From: Tipula vernalis | Lineage: Eukaryota > Arthropoda > Insecta > Diptera > Tipulidae | DNA: 64,000 nucleotides | Assembly (NCBI GenBank): GCA_958295665.1 | Contig: OY282559.1 | Span: 269,519,347 to 269,583,346, forward strand | Reading direction: 5' to 3' | In this document: in pieces, positions 54,073-64,000 of the stretch | How the letters are laid out: every line of letters begins with the position of its first letter | How positions within the stretch are numbered: the first letter of the stretch is position 1 | Translations under genes and position numbers: made by a program | The notes under the pieces: model-generated | The model's input: only the letters and a program-made list of their open reading frames with translations | Database searches by the model: none | What the model was told of the DNA's origin: nothing

Positions 54073-54690
54073 TGTTGGTATTAAAACTATAATAAACTAA
54101 TAAAAAATGTGTACGTGCTTCAGTTTAAATAACGATAGATTATGTAAGTAACCTATTGTGACTCTAAGATTAAAATTTTTTTCGCAGCACTTTAAAAAAA
54201 CAATATTCCAGGGATCCGAACCATAACAGCCTGATTCCTCTAAACAAATGAAACAACATTTAAGTTTAAGGTTTTTTTGGCAGTTCACAATATGATGACT
54301 TTTTTCGGGCGAATTCAGAACATTGTAAGATTTTTAAAAGCCATTCAGATGAGTCCTTCGAAGAAATATTGAACAAAATGCATTTTCTTCGGTTACTGTA
54401 TTTGTACGGTTGAACTTGGTTCAAAAGTACTTTATTTATTCAAAACAAAAATATATTGCTATAGCATAGAACAAACTGTGTATGTCATTCATTCAACAAT
54501 GATGTATTTTACTTTCTAGGGACTAAAGTACATGGGTTACGTGTTTGGTCACAAATTGAAGCCTATCATCTCTAGTTTTTGCAAGCTTACGCTCGCCCAA
54601 GTCATAATAAAATTATAGGAAAAGCGTACCACTATGTATTTTAAGTTGCTGATTATGAATCCAACATCGCTTTTGGCTAAAAATGCTTTG
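54073..54690 (-). other. Upstream flank of gene copy 3
   Basis: 54073-54345 matches the proximal promoter side of the other copies but lacks about 110 bases present in copy 2 (40020-40131). 54345-54690 matches 40132-40410. No gene. Confidence 0.7.
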
Positions 54691-54915
54691 TGCCTTTCCT
54701 AACCTCAAAAAACCTCTTAAAAATGCATTTTTGTTTACATAAAGCGATCGTTTTAAAGTGAAGTCAACATAAAATTATAAAATCATATATTTTATTCGCT
54801 GGATCTACATCTAATCTTATTTGTGGCTGAAAATGCACCACGTCGTTCCTAACCTCAAACAAAAACCCTCAAAAATGCAGTTTTTGTGATTAACGATCGC
54901 TTAAATCATCATAAA
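54690..54915 (+). repeat. Degenerate tandem repeat, unit about 150 bp, two copies
   Basis: TCCTAACCTCAAA...AAAATGCA(T/G)TTTTTGT...CGATCG occurs near 54697-54760 and again near 54845-54905, with GGCTGAAAATGC-like text before each. Confidence 0.65.
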
Positions 54916-55200
54916 ATCATCATTGGTTAAAGCTGCGTCGTTTGGCAAAAGAGATTTTTCATCTTCTGAATTCGATCGGTGATGACGATGAACACATCTA
55001 TGACCCCCCGTTGAGAGTGCCGAATCTATGGACCGACCCACCTTTCATGTCAGCACTACAGGTTGGCATGAAGCAATGCAATGTGCATGTGGTTTATACA
55101 AAACGGGTCTATAGCCGTACGTCCTCGATGGGCTACTACTGCGTAAAGTAGGACGGTAAAAATAAACTGCGAAAGAGTTGGGAGTGCCTTGAGGCCGAGA
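54916..55200 (+). other. Short GC-richer frame, unassigned
   Basis: A 69-codon frame (54942-55151) opens on TTG, not ATG, but has even composition (IYDPPLRVPNLWTDPPF) unlike the AT-rich surroundings. It could be an exon or decayed element fragment. I recognise nothing. Confidence 0.2.
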
Positions 55201-57420
55201 ACAGATTGCATAGATTAAAACGAAAAAAAAAAAAAAACAAAGGCTTATACTAATTCAGATTCAATTGTTTAACTCGTCAAGTCAACATACAATTGTTGTG
55301 AAATTAAGATATGAGAAAAAACGCGCGTGCTAAATTAAAAAATGGATACTTAATTTTAAAATTAATACAAAATAGTGCAAATTTAATTTCACAACATGCT
55401 AAAAATCAAAATTAAACTAGTTAATTAAGCAAAAATAAAGTAAAATTGGAAATTAAAATAAAATAAGAATGAAACGTTAATAGTCTGTTAATTATCATGA
55501 TCAAAACGGTCCTAGTTTTAAGTAAGTTAGAATAAGTGAGTCTGTGTAAATCTCAATTCAGATCACAAAACGGATATCATAACAGATTCTCAAGTTTCCG
55601 TATTTCCAGTAATAATCAAAAGAAAATAAGGAAAATTAAATTAAAAAACGTTCTACAACAATAACATTGTATTGTATACTAAAAAGAAAAAAGGTATAAA
55701 AATTCAAATTAATGACGTCATCATTTATCCACATCTAAAGCCAATGGTGAGAAAAAAGACAACACGTGTTCGCTCAATAATCGAATTTAAAATAAGAGCC
55801 AAACAGAAAAAAATTAAATCAATACAATGAGCGCGAAAAAACAAAAATCAAAACAATCTAGCATGCTTCGCAAATACAAAATAACAATCGAAAGATATTC
55901 GAATTCAAATTTGAATGGAGGCAATGAATTAGATAATTACAGTAGCTCAAGTCATTAAAAAAACACATGAAAAGCCGCGGCGGCGGATTTAGAATTCTAA
56001 GATGGATGATTTTAAATGGCTGCCTCTAAATGAAGAACTACTCAAAAAGGGACATACTGATGAAATGTAGCAATTAAGGGTTGTTTCAGGTCACAAAGAA
56101 TCTGATTTGCCATATTTCTCCAAAAATCAGAAACGACAATTTCCTTCCTTTCCTTCAAATGCAAAAATATGTAGTAAGTGTAGAAAACGCGATTAAAATG
56201 AATCAGGGAGTTCGATTGTGATATTCATAGAGTAAACATCAAAATTTCTATTGCCACTTTAAATACGCCTCCTCAGGCAGTGGAAACTCTCCACGGAATG
56301 ATGGCCGTGTTTAGTTGAATTACACTCGCTCGGTACGCACAACTCTACAACCAAACCTTTCTTTCATTTTCTTGGACGTTGGTAACACAATTCGTAATCA
56401 TAAAATGTGACGTCGATATTAAAATTTTAAACGCTAGTTGAGTAAGGACCACTGTATATATTCCAGTCGGAGTAAAGGCATCTTTTGCAATGGTGCTGCA
56501 CAGGATTTTGTGAAGAAGACTATCAGATTTTGAGCGTAAATAAAGGACTGCAAGATGCGCTCACCGTAGGATCGGCCAACCCTTCTATTTCAATGATCTG
56601 CGTGTAATCTAAACACCTTCTCGAAACGTTTGGCAATACGTATGTAGAAGCTGTGGTGTCCTCAGTCCATGAATTGTTGGATTGTTCACAATGAACCGGC
56701 AAAAATAATCGAGCTTTGAAATAGTTAATGCTACGCCAGAAACTATTCAGCCTAAAACAACGTTTTGCAGCAAAAGCAAGTTGGCAGCAACTTGGATTTA
56801 ACCAACGGCGAGTAACTGATGGTTAAATTCTACGCCAAACAGCAAATCATATCCTTTAGTTTGAAGAATTTAAGATTGGCTATCGGTTTGATTGAATTTT
56901 CCACCATTCGATATAATTAATTGGACCAACTGGCAATGTTATCTCATGATTATCGGTAGCGCTTGAACGTTCTGTAAAAATTGTTAGTGTTTGATTTCGC
57001 GTGATTGTTTGAAAAGCTCTAAAACTGCGTTGTCTCCAATTCAATGAATTTTTCTACTGCTATTCTGCCATGGCAGTTTTATTAAAGCTAAAAATGATTC
57101 AGTCATAAAATTTAATTCTGAGGGTTTCCATGTTGGTGAAGCATCTTGACTAGCGTAATAGTAAAATAGATAAATATAAGGCTGAATTCGTGTACTTGTT
57201 AATTTTTTCGATTGCTGTCGGATAAATCAGTCAAAATACATGATTTTAGAATAACGCATTTGGTTGTATTATGCAAAATTACCGCAATTATAAACTTAAT
57301 AATTATTTAACATTTTACAAACGTACGTGTATCAAACTAATGTTTTTAATTATGAACACGATTCCAATTGTGCTCTATTGAGATCGATAATATTGATCAG
57401 TTCGAACGTTCATTTAGTAT
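55201..57420. other. Intergenic region
   Basis: No supported gene. It contains a perfect TGACGTCA octamer (55713-55720) about 10 bases downstream of a TATAAAAA (55695), a (CGG)-like patch at 55975-55986 and AT-rich DNA. Some stretches near 56260-56760 are GC-richer but have no continuous frame. Confidence 0.45.
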
Positions 57421-57462
57421 CGGGAATTTTTAGTGCAGACACACACACCAAACGATTTTAAA

Positions 57463-58161
57463 ATGAAAATAATTTTTACGGTAGTCGTGTGCTATATTGG
57501 TTTACTTGAACTTATTGAGGTACGTGGCACTTACAATTTTTGTGTTTAATTTCAATAATATGGATTTTAAATTAACAGTCGAAGAAATATAGCGTGATCT
57601 TGCGTGATGAGCTTTTGACATATGAGCGTATTGACAAAAATGTTCCATCATATTCGGTAATGTTTTCTACTGAAAATTTAATTTTGGAACAAATCGATGA
57701 CGAAATTGTTTTCATGAGCGGATATATCCTATGGCTTAAATCAATGAATCCTCATTTACCTATTCAAAACAATATGCGCAGCCAATACTTAGATCAAGGT
57801 ACTTGGAGAGAAGGACCACTAAAATTATTTGTTCCAGATATCTGTCCGGAATATGTTAATCCTACTCGTTTTTGGCACAACATTACCAAATTATTTACAA
57901 ATGATGTGTGCCCTCCACAAAAGGGAGTAATTTAAAATTCATAATTGTTGCTTAAGAAAAAATAATTCGTAATATTTGTTATGTATTCAATTACAGGATA
58001 AATGGATAATAGAGCCGCAAAATGTGTCTATCTTATTCGATTTACCATCGAGTTTCTCGTTGGGCCCATGGCGAGGTTATACTTTAGTAACTCAAGGTTT
58101 GCCTGGATTTGAAACATGTAAATATGGCGTGGGTTGCCAATTTGATCTGTTCCCAGTGTAA
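57463..58161 (+). CDS. Secreted protein of unknown function, three exons
   Basis: Exons 57463-57519, 57579-57926 and 57997-58161 have consensus borders (gag|gtacgt; taacag|tcg; gga|gtaatt; ttacag|gat) and phase-0 junctions, giving 189 residues. The N-terminus is a signal peptide (MKIIFTVVVCYIGLLELIE), and the first intron falls at its end. The mature part has DICPEYVNPTRFWHNITKLF, NDVCPPQKG, ILFDLPSSFSLGPWRGYTLV and four or five cysteines near the C-terminus. The pattern recalls fly-specific secreted families related to DUF1091/MD-2-like proteins, but I cannot assign one. An AATAAA at 58279 fits the transcript end. No transposon lies in the gene. Confidence 0.75.
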
Positions 58162-58278
58162 AGCTTTGTGTAAAATAACCTCTTAATTTATGTACATATA
58201 TTCTATAATGTCACAAGTATTTAGAGTTTGTAAAACATTTGGTTGTAATTAAAGCACTTTAATTTTGTTTTGGATATG

Positions 58279-58284
58279 AATAAA
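58279..58284 (+). terminator. Polyadenylation signal of the three-exon gene
   Basis: AATAAA about 118 bases after the stop codon, the first canonical signal downstream. Confidence 0.6.
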
Positions 58285-61200
58285 GATTTTGAAAAGATTT
58301 TAATTTTCTAGTCCGATAACTCAATGTTTTGTGGGAATTCCATATAACAAACGGTTAAGAATTAGTTAATTGTATGGCCTATTTTATTTTTACCATCTCT
58401 GCTTCCAATATTAAGTTGGCGTGCAATTGTGGATTAGCTGCGTGCAGTACAACTTTCATCACCATCTTAAAATTATGTTAATTGAACATTTGGTCGATGT
58501 TTAAAGAATGTTTATTATAGTTACGAGCTAAAAGAGGAAATGAGCTTGACCTCATGTATGATCTTTGAGAGGCTCACTCCCTCGCGATTGAGAACAGCAA
58601 ATTTACTTTTCAAGTTTTAAATCAGCAAAATGTATCTTCAATTTGATTCAAAATATTTGAATAGAATTATGGTACAAGCGATTACACCTTTCAAATTTCA
58701 TCCTTAGTTTGCCACAAGTAAATCTACTGTAATGAAGTTTCGTTCAACATCGAGATGATGTTGAAATGGATAATAGTGCTTGGTATATCCTTTTCATTAT
58801 GAATGTGTCGTTTTGTTTTATTATCCGCTAAATTATTAGGCAGACTTGAAGATTTTCTTAATTTTTTGTTTTTTATCTAGAGAATAGTACTCTCATAAAT
58901 ATCATAATCTAGCCTTTGATTTATTTCTTTTACCACTTGAGCCAACTGATTTCTTAAGTGGTAGTGATGGTGATTCACAATCGAGTCAAGGAAGTATAGG
59001 TGGTCTCCGTCTTCTCTCCGATTGGTTTATTTAAAGAAATATCCTTATCACGTTTTTCCTTGCATTGGTTTTGCAAAAGTTTACTTTTAACCCCTTGTAC
59101 AATACTAAAAAATATTTATCACTTGTTTCGGACACAGTCTTATGCTGTGTGCCTCAGGTCAATTTTATGAAAAATTTTCGACTTTCCCAAGTATTTGATA
59201 AGTCCATACCAGTCATCCTTAACTGACTACTCATTTTCTGAGCAGGGTGGAATGATCTTCGGATTTTATATTTTGGAATTTTTCGGTATTTAACTTCCAT
59301 AAAATATTAGTAAATTGGGGACCGGAAAATGTCTGATCTATCTAATTTTAACAGTCGTAAATATGCATAAGAGGGAGTGGTCCCGTTCCTTGCAAATAGT
59401 TGGAATGGACGTTGAACAATAATATTTAAGAGACCAGTCGTGCATGTGATATTTGGTACTAACTATCACGATAACAGGTCAATCGATTTAAAAAAATCGC
59501 AAAATCAAAAAATTAATCGAAATGATGCAATACATGAAATTAATTACCTCTCGCTTCTCTCAGCCACCTTTAGTAGGTGCAGTGGTCACTGTAGACGGTA
59601 ATGGCTTCTGTTCTTTGAAAATGCCCTCGCACATAATTTACAATAATAGAAAACCTGGTTCCTCTTTGAAATCGATGATACCAGATTTTTGACATAGTCT
59701 GGATCAGTAGTGGCTTGCGAAGCCCTTAATGTTATTGTTATTAGTGGCAAAGATGGCCGGGAAAATTAATTAATTAGGTGAAGTGAATAAAAAGTAAAAG
59801 CTTTTAATACAATTTTTTGGTAAGTGAATTTCTTCAAAGTTTTACTTATTTGACAACACAATGAATAAAAAATTGAAATGCTTTATCCAGCATTTAATTG
59901 TTAGATAAGACAACAAGGTCAAGGTAAGTATTTTAATATTTTAAACATTTTAAAAATTTAAGAAATTTTTTGAAAACATTTAAGTAAAAGCATTTACTTG
60001 AAGTTTAATTCTTTCTAACGTGTCAATATGAAAGAACAGCAGATGATTAAAATACAAAAAAAAAAAGAAAATGTTGGCTTGATTTTTATTGCACAAAATT
60101 TAAATTTAAACATTTCTTCGATGCGTCAAGCTCACAATAATCTAATTGCATCACTGGTTGAGAGAGTACGACCAAGAATAAGACAAGCTTCCCGGAAAAC
60201 GCCTAGTTCACCTTATAAAACGAAGGAAAGGAAAGTTATGTTAGTAATAAAGCATCCACCCGGTTAGTCGATAGTGATAAATCCCTCTAATGTTCCAGTC
60301 GTAAATTCGAACGAGTGAGATTTATAGAGTGGACTAATTACTTCTGTTGATGTGAAGTAGTTAGAATTTAATTGTATTTATAACGAGTCAGGTTAACACT
60401 GGGGGGGGAGGGGGGAGGGCGAACTATTTAGAAGTAAAACTATGTTCTTAATACGTATTGGATAAATAAGTAAGGTTACGGTTTAAGCACTAAGCATTAA
60501 ACGATAAGAAGAATGAAAATGTAATTTTGTATCAAGTTATGTTGTTGTTGTTATGAAGTTCATAATTGTACTCATGTTCAGTCACAAGATTGAACAGATA
60601 GTTAGTATGTTTCTTAATAATAAATTTAGTAAATTAGTCAGCTCGAGACAATACAATTCTAACTACTAGTTCATTTACTTCTCAAGTTCCTTGAAGGATG
60701 ATTCAGGTTCTTCAAATATTTCCTAATATTCATATCAGCATTAATGCTTTTTAATAACTAACGATACTCTAAAATTAATTATGTTTAAATTTAATTCAGA
60801 GAATCATAAATTATGTACTACAAATAAATTTAATGGTAATAATCTATATTTCTTGGCTACTTCCTGAACATATTTCTGGAAATTTGTTGTTGAAATATGA
60901 TTGAAATCGACCCGGTTACAAACAGATTGGCGGTCAGCAGTTAGTAATCTGGCAAATGCCTAGCACAACACAATTCATCATGTTTATAAAATTTCGTTTT
61001 TATTAATTTAGATTAAATTTAATTTAAACCAGCGTTCAATCCTTGGAAACCTAAAGTATGTTAATAAATTAGTTAGGAATGACCTCCAGGAGATACTTCT
61101 AAAAACTAAAATAATTAATTACTGTAAACTGATCTGGAAACGCATTTAATAGCAGCCAGATCCAGAGCGACCATCTTTCTCAAAGACAAGGGAGTAGCCA

Positions 61201-61752
61201 ACTCAGCTAAGTCCATCTGGCAAATACCCAACACACACCACCAACCAAAAAATTCCAATATGATATCATCGATCCTTCCACCTTGACAAATATCATCTTC
61301 CACAATGCAGAACCACTTCAGCACCGAACCGTGCCATCAACAGTTTTAATGGAGGTTTTCAGTGGGCACCGTCTTCACCTGATTAAAAGATTAGGTATAG
61401 GTTAATAATCCACGAAACATGAGTGAATTAGAAAATTTACATACCTAACGATGTGCTCGTTATGGCGATTATCGATTATGTAGATTTTGATTTTTTTTTC
61501 TCTCATACATACAACTTGTGCGTCGGGTAATTCCAAAATAACTGTTTGGCGTGGTGCGTGTGTTGACAGACAAAAGTGATTAACAAAAACCGAAATAAAA
61601 AAATTAAATTAATTTACGCGAATAAGAAAAAATTCTGCTCTTCATTGATTACATAGAGCGAAATAAAGACACCTCACCAATAATAAAAAGTCAAACAAAA
61701 GAGAAACTTCCAATCAAATCAGAGATACCGGTATCCGGCTGAGTACTGACTG
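58285..61752. other. Intergenic region, no gene supported
   Basis: A poly-G tract lies at 60401-60420. A short minus-strand frame at 61115-61324 and a basic plus-strand frame at 60028-60267 have no recognisable motifs. A phrase TTATGCTGTGTGCCTCAG (59142) recurs at 62689. Nothing here meets the standard for a gene call. Confidence 0.4.
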
Positions 61753-61902
61753 GAGTGTGTTCATAAACTCTACATTGTAACACTATGGTAACCACAAAGC
61801 GTTCATAAACTTATACATTGTAATTTTTTACCCTGCTAAATACTGCCTTTCTGGCTGTCATTGTTACAATATCGTTACAATGTAAAGTTTATGAACACAC
61901 TC
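61753..61902. mobile_element. 150-bp MITE with 28-bp terminal inverted repeats
   Basis: GAGTGTGTTCATAAACT at 61753 and its inverse AGTTTATGAACACACTC ending at 61902, extending inward through TACATTGTAAC / GTTACAATGTA. A third partial copy of the motif (GTTCATAAACTTATACATTG) lies at 61801. No clear target duplication. Confidence 0.75.
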
Positions 61903-62917
61903 ATGATATAACGAATTATCTGTGGTACCTCGGATACGGGGCCGTTTTTCCTTCAACGGATAATTATCCAAGAAACGGTGAAGTTATTGTGGCATATATT
62001 ACGGACCAAATTGAAATCAACTCGGGCGAAGCAGTAATCAGATATGTGCTCGAAATATCGTTTGTATCGATTAAAAAAAATAAATTGCATTGCATAAAGC
62101 CAGCAGTAATTTTTTTTTGTTGTACCATACATTGATATAAAGTGTTAGTTATTGTATTTAGGGGAGTGACCATGCTGATGGTGTATGTCATTGTGTGTGA
62201 AATGATCAGAAAACATCTATCATGATATTGAATGAACACCACCACAATCCCACGACAGACTGCGCGATGGCCGGAGCGAATGCTGTAGGTGGTGACATCA
62301 GAATACTTCTAAAATAAAAATATTTATAAATTTCAAATCGTAGCTTTATTGGCCTTTAAAAAAATGTACGGTCGCGTTTTCAATAGGACACACTGTATAC
62401 TATATTAAGTTCATAAATTTTCAAGATCATCATTTCATTTTAAGATCACCAAACCAACTGTTATAGTTAATCAAAGCAACTATTTACATTTTACAAAGAT
62501 TTCCCGTTATTTTTAGCAAGGACCTTCAGAGATTTCACGGGTTTTATTAAATTTGGGAATTTCTTCCCCAATATCACAATTGGCCATAACAATATAAATC
62601 TTCTGAAACGACCTTTTTCTATGAGAGTGCAGTAACCTATGCTTTCGACGATGATTTTTGAATTTAAATTATATTATTATATTAGTTTTATGCTGTGTGC
62701 CTCAGAAGACTTTTCAAACTAAACTTTTCAAATTTTGAAGTTTTCGCTATTTCCTTATAGATGCTTGGTGAAAAGGCAGTTTACGAGGTTACTTTTCGAC
62801 GATTTTTCAATTTGTATGACATACAGTTTAAAATATGTAGTCAGTAAGCCAGGTACACATTGAGAACGAGTAACGAGAACAATACATATTTCTTTTTTAC
62901 CAAATTATGTAACATAA
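61903..62917. other. Intergenic region, no gene supported
   Basis: No coding frame of note. ATAGGACACACTGTATA near 62382-62398 looks like the edge of a decayed repeat, but I cannot define it. Confidence 0.35.
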
Positions 62918-63150
62918 ATATTAAAATAGTTAAAACTGTATGATTTTAATGAACGATACTTAAAATATCGTGCATTTATTAAAAATAAAATTTAAAATTT
63001 TAACACTTTTAATACAAAATTTCAATTTATCATCGTAAATTAAAACGAAATTTTGTATTAAAACCGTTAAAATTTTAAATATTATTTTTAGTAAATGCGC
63101 GATATTTTAACTATTGTTAATTACAATCATACAGTTTTAATAATTTTAAT
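62918..63150. repeat. AT-rich imperfect palindrome
   Basis: Arms of about 110 bases: TTAAAACTGTATGATT...AATACAAAATTTC (left) and GAAATTTTGTATT...AATCATACAGTTTTAA (right) around a spacer of about 20 bases near 63025-63045. Likely a fold-back or MITE remnant. Confidence 0.75.
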
Positions 63151-63299
63151 AACTTTCTTACATAATTCAGTTTATAAGCAATCGCTTTCTCATCGGTCAG
63201 CTCAATATGCATTTTTATGTTTGGAATTGGCGTTCTCTTCACTGGATTTTAGTTTACTACCAATAATCGAATTCTATCCGCCACTTCACGATCATTAAT

Positions 63300-64000
63300 A
63301 TGGTTTATGTTCAGCGGAAGTTCTCCATGCTCAATCACCATTGCAACGTCTCCCGGAATGAATTTTCTCTACCCAAATCTCTACCCAATAAAAAGTGAAG
63401 TGACAGTATTCCATCAGGAACTATGTGAATTGTGGACTCATATACTTTATCCTCTATTTTTAGCTTTGCATTAAACCTATACCTACGGTTGATACATCTT
63501 AGGACCCCGCACTTCCTCAATTGATTTCTTCATAAATTACGAGTTTATTTTTGAAATCATTCATAGAGGTTGATCCATATAAAACCGCCTTATTAAGTTC
63601 ATAATCGGTTATTCCACTTATACAGTAATCGATTATGGAAGCATCTTCCAAGTTGCCGGTTTGACCTAGTTCACGCATAGCGATTAAATAATTTTTGAAA
63701 GATTCATCTTTCTTTTTCTTCCTCTCTGCAATGCGCCCCAGCAGAATTCACTTTCTTTTTAAACTCATTGACTAAACGTGTGGTTAGATTTTCCCAGGTA
63801 TCAGTAACCGCCAAATGTAAACTGTCTTTTGCTATTCCAGTTAACAGTCTTTTTGAATAAATAAATTTCTGTTCAGCATTCCATTTCATACATACAGCAT
63901 CTTCGACATCCTGAATCCATTTCTCGATGGGATAATCATCCTCCCCACTAAACTTCGAAAGCGATTCTTCGACATCTCTAAAACTTAAGCAGGCTCCAGC
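63300..64000 (-). pseudogene. Gypsy-type gag and protease remnant, running off the window
   Basis: On the minus strand from 64000: SKFSGEDDYPIEKWIQDVED, RLLTGIAKDSLHL and LVNEFKKKVNSAGAH, then after a shift near 63735 KKKKDESFKNYLIAMRELG and IDYCISGITDYELNKAVLYG. This is the capsid region of Gypsy elements found in flies. At 63520-63335 follows a protease-like tail (HIVPDGILSLHFLLGRDLG). The knuckle region between them is missing. The 5' part lies beyond the right edge. A stop and frameshift make it a pseudogene. Confidence 0.7.

Noticed and set aside
54942..55151. Coding gene with the sequence IYDPPLRVPNLWTDPPF
   Set aside because: TTG start, no splice context I can support and no recognised family. 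Kept only as an unassigned stretch.
1..64000. CRISPR array, bacterial operons or prophage
   Set aside because: Spliced genes, eukaryotic transposons and base composition show a eukaryotic chromosome. No spaced short direct repeats of CRISPR type are present.

Overview
The window looks like a piece of an AT-rich insect chromosome, most likely from a higher fly (Diptera). The reasons are short GT-AG introns, a secreted cysteine-rich gene family resembling the insect hemolymph 27-kDa glycoproteins (DUF1397), and a transposon set typical of flies: Osvaldo-like and other Ty3/Gypsy, BEL/Pao, copia with a half-tRNA primer site, Jockey- and I/LOA-type LINEs, piggyBac, and CACTA-like DNA elements. Only four genes look like intact host genes: three near-identical two-exon copies of one secreted protein (29.16-29.86 kb +, 39.02-39.73 kb -, 53.37-54.07 kb -) and an unrelated three-exon secreted protein (57.46-58.16 kb +). 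Nearly all other coding sequence is transposon-derived and mostly broken.

Layout. 1-3240: AT-rich DNA with a dinucleotide run, a tRNA-like SINE head and a probable right end of a CACTA-like element. 3311-28826: one very large composite insertion with CACAGAGAAAAA terminal inverted repeats and a TA target duplication. Its empty site can be read upstream of the second gene copy, so the boundaries are unusually secure. Inside it are its own two-gene transposase set (6.99-11.85 kb, broken), a piggyBac-like element (3496-6647) that itself carries a palindromic insertion, a 5'-truncated LINE (8668-9446, minus), and an Osvaldo-like Gypsy element on the minus strand (13278-28660, TSD tgtt). A second, much younger Gypsy element (13334-20130, TSD atgg, LTRs identical as read) sits in that element's left LTR.

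28.8-54.7 kb: the locus of the triplicated secreted gene, broken up by transposons. Between copies 1 and 2 lie two different BEL/Pao fragments, one on each strand, and a copia block. Between copies 2 and 3 lie a Jockey LINE and a second copia block in inverted orientation. The two copia blocks, with an adjoining transposase-like sequence, form a large inverted duplication (35.72-38.80 kb against 45.48-52.25 kb). The right arm was later interrupted by a solo LTR, itself split by a LINE.

54.7-64.0 kb: mainly non-coding, with the three-exon secreted gene, a small MITE, an AT-rich inverted repeat and a decayed Gypsy gag/protease fragment running off the right edge.

Boundaries supported by target duplications or empty sites are firm. 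Superfamily names and host gene functions come from recalled motifs, without database searches. Several open frames begin with non-ATG codons, and I say so where it matters.
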